This document shows, one piece after another, positions 1 to 7,886 of a stretch of 32,668 nucleotides of DNA (position 1 is the stretch's first letter; each line of letters starts with the position of its first letter). The DNA comes from an uncultured Bacilli bacterium. Its GTDB lineage: Bacteria; Bacillota_I; Bacilli_A; RF39; UBA660. The notes beneath the pieces are model-generated. The model did not search any database. It saw only the letters and a program-made list of their open reading frames with translations, and was not told the DNA's origin. The stretch is from assembly GCA_934140575.1 (NCBI GenBank), contig CAKPBJ010000015.1, positions 1 through 32,668 of the forward strand. Reading direction: 5' to 3'. The position numbers and the translations under genes were made by a program.

Positions 1-17
1 TAATTAAAAACTGGTAT

Positions 18-43
18 TAAAAAAAGCCCGTAAATACGAGCTT
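18..43 (-). terminator. Terminator after the SEC-C remnant
   Basis: On the minus strand a GC-containing hairpin (GCTCGTA / TACGGGC, one G-T pair, tiny loop) is followed by seven T. It starts a few bases after the TAG stop of the SEC-C remnant. A terminator at this position suggests the remnant was once the end of a real transcription unit. Confidence 0.65.
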
Positions 44-47
44 AAAA

Positions 48-254
48 CTACTTACCACAACAATTTTTATACTTTTTTCCTGAGCCACAAGAAGTTGATT
101 TCCCTATATTATCAGTATTATTAGTATTTATAGTACTATCTGTATTTATTGTATTTTAAGACTAGGTATCATCTGTATTATTTGTATTATACGTATTGTC
201 TGTACTATAAGTATTATCTACTGTGGACAATTTGTGGACATTGCCCACATCCGT
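48..254 (-). pseudogene. Decayed SEC-C zinc-binding tail with Asn-Thr repeats
   Basis: Read on the minus strand, the last 35 codons before the TAG at 48-50 encode an Asn/Thr-rich stretch, then IGKSTS followed by CGSGKKYKNCCGK. This is the SEC-C motif found at the C-terminus of SecA; the tail of the SecA in this window ends CGSGRKYKQCCGK. The 'CP' of the usual CPCGSG is missing. Further upstream the same frame reads D/N-N-T repeats but has two in-frame stops (162-164 and 156-158), and I see no start codon. Over the last 14 codons it matches the secA tail at about three of four bases, and most differences are at third positions, so it was once under protein-level selection. It is either a displaced 3' end of an older secA allele or the end of another SEC-C protein whose front part is gone. 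Confidence 0.7.
114..218. repeat. Degenerate 9-bp tandem repeat
   Basis: On the plus strand a 9-base unit, roughly nGTATTATn, recurs about eleven times: five units at 114-158 and six at 165-218, separated by 6 bases. On the minus strand each unit encodes Asn-Thr plus one variable residue (D, N, Y, I or S). The array sits directly upstream of the SEC-C remnant and in its frame, apart from two stops between the blocks. It looks like an expanded low-complexity linker. Confidence 0.7.
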
Positions 255-304
255 TCACTTAATATGAGTATATCATATTTTTGTATTTTATCAAATATGC
301 GATT

Positions 305-763
305 CTATACTTCTACTAAAATTTTTTCTGAAATTGCTTTATATATTTTTAATTTTATTTCTTCAGAATCATAATTTCCATCAAGAAAACTTTCAAGTAT
401 TTCATGTAGCAAATTTTTATTTATATTATTTGCCGCCACATGGTAACTTATATTTTCCATTTCCTCAATAAATTTTCCGCATATTAGACCATACCCATTT
501 AAAATTAAAAATTGTGCAGATAAGGTTATGGCTAACCTTTTATTTCCATCAACAAAAGCATGAAATTTACAAACACAGAAGAAAAGATGCGTAATTTTAT
601 CTACAAAGTTAGGATAGTAATCATCATTTTGTATATGTGCCAATACAGATTTTAGTCTTCCTATATCTATAATTCCTTTGTCACCGCCGCCACTAACATC
701 AATTGTATTAGAATGGATTTGTTCAATTAATTCATCTGGTATATATATAATTCTTTTATTCAC
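305..763 (-). CDS. Doc/Fic family toxin
   Basis: A 152-residue protein of the Doc branch of the Fic fold. The core motif is HAFVDGNKR at residues 68-76. His68 is the catalytic base. Asn74-Lys75-Arg76 match the Doc form, where Lys replaces the Gly of AMP-transferring Fic proteins (HPFxxGNGR). Phage P1 Doc with this type of motif phosphorylates EF-Tu and stops translation, so kinase rather than AMPylation activity is the likely chemistry (inference). No clear S/TxxxEG/N inhibitory helix is visible in the protein. It starts at GTG with GAGGT nine bases upstream and overlaps the end of the preceding gene by 8 bases, the usual antitoxin-first layout. Family assignment is firm; the substrate is inferred. 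Confidence 0.85.
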   Translation of the reverse strand: MNKRIIYIPDELIEQIHSNTIDVSGGGDKGIIDIGRLKSVLAHIQNDDYYPNFVDKITHLFFCVCKFHAFVDGNKRLAITLSAQFLILNGYGLICGKFIEEMENISYHVAANNINKNLLHEILESFLDGNYDSEEIKLKIYKAISEKILVEV

Positions 764-1778
764 GATCTTTCAACCTCTTAAAAACTTCTTCTGTCTCTTT
801 CATTCGTTCAAGTAATTCCTGACTCTTCAATCCTAGAAATCTTTCAAATTCTGATTTATCTAATGGACTAATATATTCAGTTAATCTTAAGTGTAAAGCA
901 TCACGAAATGCCAAATCTCTACTTGCCATTTTATTTCGTGCTTTATTTTTTAAAGGCTCATATAATTTTTGTTCTGAAAAATCATCAAACAATTTATCTA
1001 CTTCATAGTATTCTAATCTTGCATTTTTTTTCAAATACTCACTTTTTAATATTTCTGAAAACCCACCCTCATATGATGAAATTAAATCTAATACTTCTGA
1101 ATAAAAAGTATCTCTAACTTTATCCTTTGCATTTAAATTAAGTATTGCCTTGTATTCTTTTGTATTTTCCTTAAAAATACTTTCATAAATTTTATCAGTA
1201 TATCTGGCATACTTATATTTTCCTTCTACCACGTAATCGCGTAATGCATCGGTAAATAATTTTCTATAATTTTCTTCACAATACCACGATTCTAGATAAT
1301 CTTCATCCCTTTGATTGATATACTTTGTTCCACCACCAGTTTTTTTATTAATTAAGTCTATAACTATATCTAGAATTAATTTTCTAACTTCTTTAGCTCT
1401 CTCACTTTCAGATAACAACATACCTATATTTAAAAATGCTCTAAAATCAAAAACTGATAATCTTGTAATTTTTTCCTTGGTAAGGACATTAATGTCCTTA
1501 CCAGAATTTTCTATTTTATTTAAAAAGTCTTTTAATTTTTGACCAGTTAGTACCTCATATCCATTTTCATTAAATTCTTTACTATTATTTTCAATATATC
1601 TCCTAATAGTTCTAGGATCAACTTCATAAAATGAGGCTACATATTCAACAGTGAAATATATTTTATCATCTACCATAATTCCTGGTACAGAAATATTCTT
1701 TTTAATTTCTTCTATTGCCATATCGTTATTTAATATGTTTTGTCTATCAATAACTGAATTAGTTAAATCCTTTGCCAT
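756..1778 (-). CDS. Large DNA-binding protein paired with Doc (probable antitoxin/regulator)
   Basis: 340 residues. An N-terminal helix-turn-helix-like segment (about residues 30-95, containing FTVEYVASFYEVDPRTIRRYI) resembles the phage-type DNA-binding domains of the RhuM/Rha group. The rest is a long helical domain with motifs such as KTGGGTKYINQRDEDYL and RNKMASRDLAFRDALHLRLTEY, which I recognise from proteins often placed next to fic/doc genes. It is first in the operon, has a strong ribosome site (AAGGAGGT, five bases before ATG), and its stop codon overlaps the GTG of the toxin gene. This supports an antitoxin or autoregulator role, but at 340 residues it is far larger than Phd, the usual Doc antitoxin. 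A perfect 26-bp palindrome lies inside the gene at 1478-1503. Its function is inferred from position. Confidence 0.7.
   Translation of the reverse strand: MAKDLTNSVIDRQNILNNDMAIEEIKKNISVPGIMVDDKIYFTVEYVASFYEVDPRTIRRYIENNSKEFNENGYEVLTGQKLKDFLNKIENSGKDINVLTKEKITRLSVFDFRAFLNIGMLLSESERAKEVRKLILDIVIDLINKKTGGGTKYINQRDEDYLESWYCEENYRKLFTDALRDYVVEGKYKYARYTDKIYESIFKENTKEYKAILNLNAKDKVRDTFYSEVLDLISSYEGGFSEILKSEYLKKNARLEYYEVDKLFDDFSEQKLYEPLKNKARNKMASRDLAFRDALHLRLTEYISPLDKSEFERFLGLKSQELLERMKETEEVFKRLKDRE
1478..1503. repeat. Perfect 26-bp palindrome inside the DNA-binding protein gene
   Basis: The half-site TGGTAAGGACATT is followed immediately by its exact reverse complement, with no mismatch and no spacer. 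It lies within the coding sequence (residues around GKDINVLT). There is no T-run, so it is not a terminator. It could be an operator for the encoded DNA-binding protein, or an mRNA hairpin within the toxin-antitoxin transcript. Confidence 0.95.
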
Positions 1779-1810
1779 TTTTTACCTCCTTAAGTTAAAT
1801 AATTATGTTT

Positions 1811-1837
1811 ATTATACCATTATTTACTTATTTCAAC
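1811..1837 (-). promoter_or_regulatory. Probable promoter of the antitoxin-toxin operon
   Basis: On the minus strand there is a perfect -10 TATAAT (1811-1816) upstream of the AAGGAGGT ribosome site. The -35 is weak: TTGTTG at 17 bases, or TTGAAA at only 14. Imperfect ATAAT/ATTAT inverted halves overlap the -10 and could serve as an operator. The promoter overlaps the 3' end of the integrase gene. Confidence 0.45.
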
Positions 1838-3071
1838 AATGAATCACTTGAAATATCAACATAATTTCTATCAAAATTAATAATAACCTTTATTTTATCT
1901 TGGGAAGTACTAGAAATATAATATTTTTCAGTAGTGTCTATTCTTTTATGCCCTAATATCTCAGCAATGTCTTTTATTTCGCATCCACTTCTTAAACTAA
2001 TAGTAGCAAAACTACCTCTCAAATCGTAAAATCTGCAGTTGATTCCTAATTCATAATGAATTATTTTAAAAGGATATTTTATAATATCTGTTCCAGAATA
2101 AGTTCCATCTTTTCGAGTAAATACCATTTCAACTTTTTTACATTTTAAATTATTTTCTACAATTTTATATTCTACTAACTTACCGTATTTATTTTTTACT
2201 TCTTCTAAAACATATTTCTTATAGTTTTTACCTTGTTGTTTCTTATAATTATTTTGTAATTTCTTATAATTCAATAAAACTGAATATAAAGTATCACATA
2301 TATAAACTTCTCTTTGACTACCTATTGTTTTAGTAGTACCTAAATACCATCTACCATTTTCTGCTTTATCTTTTGCATATACCGTTTTATTTATTTTAAT
2401 AACCCGATTATCTAAATCTATATCTCCCCAAGTTAAAGCAAATAATTCTCCTGTTCTCATTCCTGTATAACAGGCAGTAAGGAATGCACATATAAACACT
2501 TTATTATTTTTAAATCTATTTAAAATAATATTTATTTCTTCGTTTGTATAGACATGTCCTACATCGTTTTTTTTAATTCAAATGACAATACTCTAGGGAT
2601 TTGTAAATCACTTGCTGGATTATTTTTAATAAATCCAAAATAATATGTCGCATCTCTTAATGAACTTTTAATTACTTTTTGATAATTTCTTAATGCTTCT
2701 TTAGTAGTTGATGTTTGATATAACCTTAATAATGCTTGATTAAGCATATATGAAGTTATCACTGATAATTTATAATTACCTAATTCCTTTTTTATATTAC
2801 CAAAAGATTCTTTATATCTTTTTGCTGTGGAATACTTATAATTAATTTCAAAGTACTCACTCATCCAATAATCTAAATATTCAGAATATAACATATTACT
2901 TTCTTTTGTATTATCTCCATTAATAAACTCATTATATGCCTTTTGACCTGCTATATATGCTTCATTTTTAGTTCTAAAACCTGATTTAGTTATTTGTTTT
3001 CTTTTTCCATTTACTTTACCTGCATCAAAACAATATTGATATACATTGTCCCTCTTTCTAATACTAATCAT
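1828..3071 (-). pseudogene. Tyrosine integrase, frameshifted in a poly-A run
   Basis: A phage/ICE-type tyrosine recombinase in two frames: 3071-2559 encodes the N-terminal arm-binding and SAM-like core-binding parts (170 residues), and the catalytic domain follows in the next frame, ending at 1828. The frames join at an A8 run (coding strand) near 2566-2573; with one more A the reading continues as KKNDVGHVYTNEEINIIL and on to the catalytic part. Catalytic features seen are the box I Arg (TGMRTGEL), the second Arg in FYDLRGSFAT, the His of ILGHKRIDTTEKYY and the nucleophile Tyr. The first His of the HxxR motif is Tyr. Start ATG at 3069-3071 follows GGAGAG. It could be dead, a sequencing error in a homopolymer, or expressed by slippage at A8. 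It lies beside the HEPN and Doc genes and is the likely mover of the island. Confidence 0.85.
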
Positions 3072-3107
3072 TTATATCACTCTCCATTTCTTTTTATTAT
3101 TTTACAT

Positions 3108-3138
3108 CAAAAAAAGAATACTACTTTCATAGTATCCT
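3108..3138 (-). terminator. Terminator between the HEPN gene and the integrase
   Basis: On the minus strand the stem GGATACTA / TAGTATTC is followed by seven T. It separates the HEPN gene from the integrase gene, so the former is a stand-alone unit. Confidence 0.8.
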
Positions 3139-3142
3139 ATTA

Positions 3143-4498
3143 TTAAATAATATTTCTTAAACTTAAATACTGTATCCTATCTCCATATGTTTCAACAGAA
3201 ACTCCAATATAATCCATAATCATTGCATAATTTAACTTCAAAAGCATCTCATATATTCCTATTGAAATACCATCTAATCTAACAGTATTATTATGTGTGA
3301 TGTCATCTCTATCATCTACTGCTTTTTTTATTGAAGCAAATAAACCATATTCTTTTATTTCGTTTCTTCTTTTATAATATATGCTTTCAAGTATAAAATC
3401 TTTTTTCCCCAATTCATTAAATATACATTTTTCTAGTTTCAAATTAGCAGTAGAAATAATCTTAATAAATCTTTTTATAAAATCTCTCTTTGTTTTATTA
3501 TTTCCATTGTACTTGTCATCAAGTGTTCTTAATAAAGGTAATATTTCTTCTTTAACTTCTCCTAATGCTAATTCTTCTTTCGAAGTTCCTAATTCATTTT
3601 TATTACCATGAACATATTGATATATAGATTCAAAACATGAAAATCCAGCACAATAATCTTTATTTGATATATTTCCAAATGATTTATTATTATCAGGTAT
3701 AATACTAAAGATATAGTCACAATTATCTAGAAATTTAAATATTTGATCTAAATAATCTTTAAATATAACATAATCTAGCAAATCTTTATTTATTTCATTA
3801 TTAGTCATATATGGAATTATTATTTCAACAGTTTTTTCAAATTTGCCATCATCTTTTTTTAGTTCCAAAAAAGCCTCATCAAAAGAAATGTCCACTCTAT
3901 TAGCAGAGAATTTAAAAAATTTATCAACACTATTTACATCTTTTATTATGGATTTGTAATCTTTTGCCGTTTCATATTTAATTCTTAATAATGAATCGTA
4001 ATTATTAAATGTTATTGCTCCATCATCTTTCCAACCTGGTTTCATTATACTAAATTCAAATTGAGTTTTATCGCCATTTAAATTTACATATTCTTCTGAA
4101 ATAGTTTCTTCTACTTCTTTAAATTTAAAATAATCTTTTTCTTTAAGGTCAAACTCAATCATATTCCTATTAGTATAAAATCTATTTAATATTCCACCAG
4201 AAAATCTTAAGGTATCGAATTTCATACCAATAAGTTTATATTCCTTATTTCTAGAAATAAAGATGCATCTTGGTGAACAAATAAATGAACCATCTTTATA
4301 ATAAACACTATTATTTATATAAAAAATAATATCAAACCCATCTATAGTAAATCCTTTAAACTCATCAACAAATTTATATTCGCTAAAAAATGTTTGATGA
4401 TTATTCACTGATATCAATGTTAATTTTCCTTCTTCATATATAAATGTGTAATTCTCATCTTCATAACTTACATATCCCTTTATATAAACTTTTCTCAT
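3143..4498 (-). CDS. ApeA-like HEPN protein (candidate abortive-infection defence)
   Basis: 451 residues with no signal peptide or membrane segment. The first half (about 1-240) is beta-rich, with 'LIGMKFDTLRFSGG' type strands like the N-terminal domain of ApeA proteins. The second half is helical and ends in a HEPN-type domain: the segment ending DDRDDITHNN carries an Rx4H motif, Arg397 to His402, the metal-independent RNase signature of HEPN toxins. ApeA is a known single-gene anti-phage protein with this architecture. An abortive-infection RNase role is inferred. The start is set by GAAAGGAG six bases before ATG. It stands alone between a hairpin in the secA-side gap and its own terminator, next to an integrase and a Doc operon. 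HEPN assignment is fairly good; the ApeA link is moderate and rests on pattern recognition. Confidence 0.6.
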   Translation of the reverse strand: MRKVYIKGYVSYEDENYTFIYEEGKLTLISVNNHQTFFSEYKFVDEFKGFTIDGFDIIFYINNSVYYKDGSFICSPRCIFISRNKEYKLIGMKFDTLRFSGGILNRFYTNRNMIEFDLKEKDYFKFKEVEETISEEYVNLNGDKTQFEFSIMKPGWKDDGAITFNNYDSLLRIKYETAKDYKSIIKDVNSVDKFFKFSANRVDISFDEAFLELKKDDGKFEKTVEIIIPYMTNNEINKDLLDYVIFKDYLDQIFKFLDNCDYIFSIIPDNNKSFGNISNKDYCAGFSCFESIYQYVHGNKNELGTSKEELALGEVKEEILPLLRTLDDKYNGNNKTKRDFIKRFIKIISTANLKLEKCIFNELGKKDFILESIYYKRRNEIKEYGLFASIKKAVDDRDDITHNNTVRLDGISIGIYEMLLKLNYAMIMDYIGVSVETYGDRIQYLSLRNII

Positions 4499-4510
4499 TA
4501 AATACTCCTT

Positions 4511-4548
4511 TCAATTAAAAAGATGTCAACAAATTTATTTTTGTTAAC
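4511..4548 (-). terminator. Hairpin downstream of secA, upstream of the HEPN gene
   Basis: On the minus strand GATGT(T)AACAAA pairs with TTTGTT(G)ACATC and is followed by TTTTT. It probably ends secA transcription. It also lies just before the HEPN ribosome site, so it could limit readthrough into that gene. Confidence 0.55.
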
Positions 4549-4648
4549 ATCCTTTATTTTCAATGGATTTTGTCCACATTCTATTTAATCTGTTGACAAA
4601 TAACAAATTTGCCATTTTTTCTAAAATTGCTTTTCCCCTTATTTTATC

Positions 4649-7147
4649 TTACTTTCCACAACATTGCTTATACTTTCGGCCCGAACCGCAAGGACATGGT
4701 TCATTTCTACCTATTTTTTTTGATTTTTTAGGTTTTCTTTTTGGGGCTGATTCTTCTGATTCATTTGTTGTTACGTTTTTTGTATTCTCTTTTCTTTCAA
4801 TATTTTGTCTTATTTCTGCTTTAAGTAAGAATATTGAAACGTCTTTATCTATTCTTTGTAACATTGAATCAAATAAGTCAAATCCTTCCATTGTATATGC
4901 ACGAAGTGGATCTTCTTGAGCATATCCACGTAAGTGAATTCCTTCTCTTAGATGGGACATTGTATTTATGTGTTCCATCCAGTAATTATCTACTACTTGA
5001 AGTGTAATTACTTTTTCGAATTCTTGGCTTACTTCTTCTGGAATATCTTTTATTTTTTCTTCATATTCTGCAATTACTTTTTTACATATGTAATCTATTA
5101 ATTCTTCTGGTTCTTTTCCATTTACTTCTTTATCTGTTAAATCTTTCTTTAGTAAATTTTCATTTATCATTTCTTTTATATCTTCATAATCATCTTTTGT
5201 TAATTCATCAGTTGGTACTAAATGTGATTTAACTACATCTTCTATATGATGTCTAAATGAACTTAATACCATTTCATGAATTGATTCATTATCCAAGATT
5301 TGATTTCTCTTTCCATAAATGATTTCTCTTTGATTATTCATTACATCATCATATTGAAGTAAGCTCTTTCTTATATCATAGTTATTTCCTTCAACTCTTT
5401 TTTGGGCTTGTTCTACTGATCTTGTGAAAGCTTTACTTCTAATTGCTTGGTCTCCTACTCCCATGTTTTCCATCATTGCACCAATTCTGTCTGATCCAAA
5501 TCTAACCATAAGATCATCTCGCATTGATACAAAGAATTGAGTATATCCTGGATCTCCTTGACGACCAGAACGACCACGTAATTGATTATCTATACGACGT
5601 GATTCATGACGTTCAGTTCCCACTACACATAAACCGCCTAAAGCTCTTACTTCATCTGATAATTTAATATCAGTTCCACGACCAGCCATATTTGTTGCGA
5701 TTGTTACTGATTTACCTAAACCAATTTTTGAAATAATTTCTGCTTCTCTTTCATGATTCTTAGCATTTAATATTTCATGTGGAATATGTGCTTGTTTTAA
5801 TAAGCTACTGATAAGTTCACTCGTTTCGATAGCAATTGTACCTATTAAAACAGGTTGTCCTTTTTCATATCTTTCCTTTACAAATTCAATGATTGCTTTA
5901 TATTTTGCTTCTTTACTTGCATATACTAGATCGGCTTCATCGATTCTTGCGATTGGTTTATTTGTTGGAATTTCGATAACGTACATGTTATAAATATCCC
6001 TAAATTCTTCTTCTTCTGTCTTTGCAGTACCAGTCATACCTGATAATTTTTTATACATTCTGAATAAATTTTGGAATGTGATTGTTGCTAATGTCTTAGT
6101 TTCTTGATTTATTGTTACGCCTTCTTTTGCTTCTATTGCTTGGTGTAATCCATCAGAGTATGCTCTACCCTTCATCAAACGACCAGTAAATTGGTCAACA
6201 ATTACTATTTCTCCATCTTGAACAACGTAATCAACATCATTTTTCATTGCATAATTTGCACGTAATGCTTGATTAATAAAATGTAATAAAGTTGAATTAT
6301 CAACGTCATATAAATTTTCTATATTAAACATTGATTCTGCTTTATCTACACCTTTTTCTGTTAAATTAACACTTTTTGTTTTTTCATCATAGATAAAATC
6401 TTCTTCTTGTTTTAACGTTTTAGCATATTTATCTGCACTAACATATAAATTTTGATTTGCCATTTCTCCACCAGATATAATTAAAGGTGTTCTTGCTTCA
6501 TCTATTAAAACTGAGTCTACTTCATCGATAATTGCAAAGTTTAATGGTCTTTGAACTCTTTCTTCTTTTCTAACAACCATATTATCTCTTAAGTAGTCAA
6601 ATCCGATTTCATTGTTTGTTGAATATAAAATATCACAATTATAAGCATCTCTCTTTTCTTCTGGAGACATGTCTCTTCTATTTACTCCAACTGTTAATCC
6701 TAGGAATCTATGAATTCCACCCATCCATTCAGCATCACGTCCAGCTAAGTATTCATTAACTGTAATAATATGAACTCCTTTTCCACTTAATGCATTTAAA
6801 TAAGCAGGTAAAACTGATGTTAATGTTTTTCCTTCACCTGTTTTCATTTCTGCTATATTTCCATAATGGATTGCTAATGCACCTAAAATTTGTACATAGA
6901 AGTGTTTTTCTCCAATTACACGGAATGCAGCTTCTCTAGCAGTTGCAAATGCTTCTACTAAAATATCTTCTAGTGTTTCCCCTTTGCTTAGTCTTTCTTT
7001 AAATTCTTCTGTTTTATTTTGTAATTCTGTATCAGTTAGTTTTGAATATTCTTCATCTAAAGCCATAACTTGATTGGCAATATTATTGAATCTTCTTAAC
7101 TCTTTATACTCATGATCGAATAATTTTTTTAAAATATTCAAATTCAT
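4649..7147 (-). CDS. secA: Preprotein translocase ATPase SecA
   Basis: 832 residues from the chosen ATG. It is the motor that drives secretory proteins through SecYEG at the membrane. Visible parts: Walker A in MKTGEGKT (about residues 101-108), helicase box DEVD in IIDEVDSVLIDEARTPL, the preprotein cross-linking domain, the second ATPase fold with TNMAGRGTDIKL and QLRGRSGRQGDPG, the helical scaffold/wing region, a charged linker, and the zinc-binding SEC-C tail CPCGSGRKYKQCC. An upstream in-frame TTG (7159) exists, but it overlaps the AAGGAG ribosome site. The ATG at 7145-7147 is only about three bases from that site, so the TTG two codons later is also possible. Length is normal for Firmicutes. 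The gene is flanked upstream by hpf, as in Bacillus, and downstream by the island. Confidence 0.97.
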   Translation of the reverse strand: MNLNILKKLFDHEYKELRRFNNIANQVMALDEEYSKLTDTELQNKTEEFKERLSKGETLEDILVEAFATAREAAFRVIGEKHFYVQILGALAIHYGNIAEMKTGEGKTLTSVLPAYLNALSGKGVHIITVNEYLAGRDAEWMGGIHRFLGLTVGVNRRDMSPEEKRDAYNCDILYSTNNEIGFDYLRDNMVVRKEERVQRPLNFAIIDEVDSVLIDEARTPLIISGGEMANQNLYVSADKYAKTLKQEEDFIYDEKTKSVNLTEKGVDKAESMFNIENLYDVDNSTLLHFINQALRANYAMKNDVDYVVQDGEIVIVDQFTGRLMKGRAYSDGLHQAIEAKEGVTINQETKTLATITFQNLFRMYKKLSGMTGTAKTEEEEFRDIYNMYVIEIPTNKPIARIDEADLVYASKEAKYKAIIEFVKERYEKGQPVLIGTIAIETSELISSLLKQAHIPHEILNAKNHEREAEIISKIGLGKSVTIATNMAGRGTDIKLSDEVRALGGLCVVGTERHESRRIDNQLRGRSGRQGDPGYTQFFVSMRDDLMVRFGSDRIGAMMENMGVGDQAIRSKAFTRSVEQAQKRVEGNNYDIRKSLLQYDDVMNNQREIIYGKRNQILDNESIHEMVLSSFRHHIEDVVKSHLVPTDELTKDDYEDIKEMINENLLKKDLTDKEVNGKEPEELIDYICKKVIAEYEEKIKDIPEEVSQEFEKVITLQVVDNYWMEHINTMSHLREGIHLRGYAQEDPLRAYTMEGFDLFDSMLQRIDKDVSIFLLKAEIRQNIERKENTKNVTTNESEESAPKRKPKKSKKIGRNEPCPCGSGRKYKQCCGK

Positions 7148-7172
7148 CAGCTCCTTCAATTTATTATTTTAC

Positions 7173-7223
7173 CAAAAAAAAAGGAAGAATAAAAGCTTTA
7201 TTGAAGCTTTATCTCCCTTTTTT
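7173..7223. terminator. Terminator between hpf and secA
   Basis: A long stem (AAAGCTT / AAGCTTT core, extended by GG-AG and CTTCC arms) has nine T on the minus-strand side and six T on the other, so it could work in both directions. It separates hpf from secA transcription. Confidence 0.8.
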
Positions 7224-7225
7224 AT

Positions 7226-7762
7226 CTATTCAGATTCAATAATACCGTAGTTTGAATCATTTCTCTTATAAACAACAGCTGGCTTATTAGTTTCACTGTC
7301 TTTGTACATATAAAATTGATGTCCCAATAATTCCATTTGAAGTATTGCTTCTTCTTCATTCATTGGTTTTACTTCAATTGTTTTTCTTTTTACAATTTTT
7401 TTATCTTCTTTTTCTTCATCTTTGTCTAAGACAATACTATCAAAGTTAAAATCATAACTTTGTTTAACTTTCTTTGACATTAATCTTGTCTTATTTTTTC
7501 TAACTTGTCTTTCAAGTTTATCAATTGTCTTATCAACTGCTGCATAAAAGTCATCTTTTGTTTCCTCAGATCTTAGAATAAATGACTTTAATGGGATTGT
7601 TATTTCAACTCTTTGTTCATGATTTTTTACTTTTACTATGACACTAGCGCGAACATTTTCGCTATTTTCTAAATACTTATCTAATCTTTGTAATTTTTCT
7701 TCAATATAGTCGCTCATAGCTTTTGTAACTTTTACTTTGTCTCCATGAATAATAATTTCCAT
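7226..7762 (-). CDS. hpf: Ribosome hibernation promoting factor, long form
   Basis: 178 residues. The N-terminal domain (about 1-95) is the S30AE/RaiA beta-alpha fold that binds the decoding centre of idle 30S subunits. It is followed by a charged linker (about 100-125) and the C-terminal domain (about 130-178, with EEAILQMELLGHQFYMYKDSETNKPAVVYKRNDSNYGIIE) that dimerises ribosomes into 100S particles. The length and second domain mark the Firmicute long form (YvyD in B. subtilis), not the short E. coli HPF/YfiA pair. It sits directly upstream of secA, as in Bacillus. Ribosome site AAAGGAGGAG precedes ATG; a TATAAT lies at 7786-7791, but its -35 is weak. Confidence 0.95.
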   Translation of the reverse strand: MEIIIHGDKVKVTKAMSDYIEEKLQRLDKYLENSENVRASVIVKVKNHEQRVEITIPLKSFILRSEETKDDFYAAVDKTIDKLERQVRKNKTRLMSKKVKQSYDFNFDSIVLDKDEEKEDKKIVKRKTIEVKPMNEEEAILQMELLGHQFYMYKDSETNKPAVVYKRNDSNYGIIESE

Positions 7763-7836
7763 AATATCTCCTCCTTTATATTTTTATTATAACATTTATA
7801 TATAAAAAAAACCATATTTTTATCATATAGTAGACA

Positions 7837-7863
7837 TTAAAAAAACAGAATTATTGATTCTGT
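7837..7863 (-). terminator. Terminator after the cold-shock gene
   Basis: On the minus strand ACAGAAT pairs with ATTCTGT across a five-base loop and is followed by seven T. Confidence 0.8.
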
Positions 7864-7886
7864 TTGTGTTTAATTATTTATTCATG

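Noticed and set aside
114..218. Short regular repeats that might be taken for a CRISPR array
   Set aside because: The units are 9 bases with no spacers and no cas genes; they are a coding microsatellite.
222..241. DnaA-box-like TTGTCCACA pair as a replication origin
   Set aside because: Only two near-matches, no dnaA or dnaN nearby and no adjoining AT-rich unwinding element that stands out from the general base composition.
1478..1503. The 26-bp palindrome as an intrinsic terminator
   Set aside because: No T-run follows on either strand and it lies in the middle of an open gene.
4563..4919. A 118-codon plus-strand reading frame over the secA tail
   Set aside because: It is an antisense shadow of secA; it has no ribosome site, and the Cys/Gly residues come from the reverse of the SEC-C codons.
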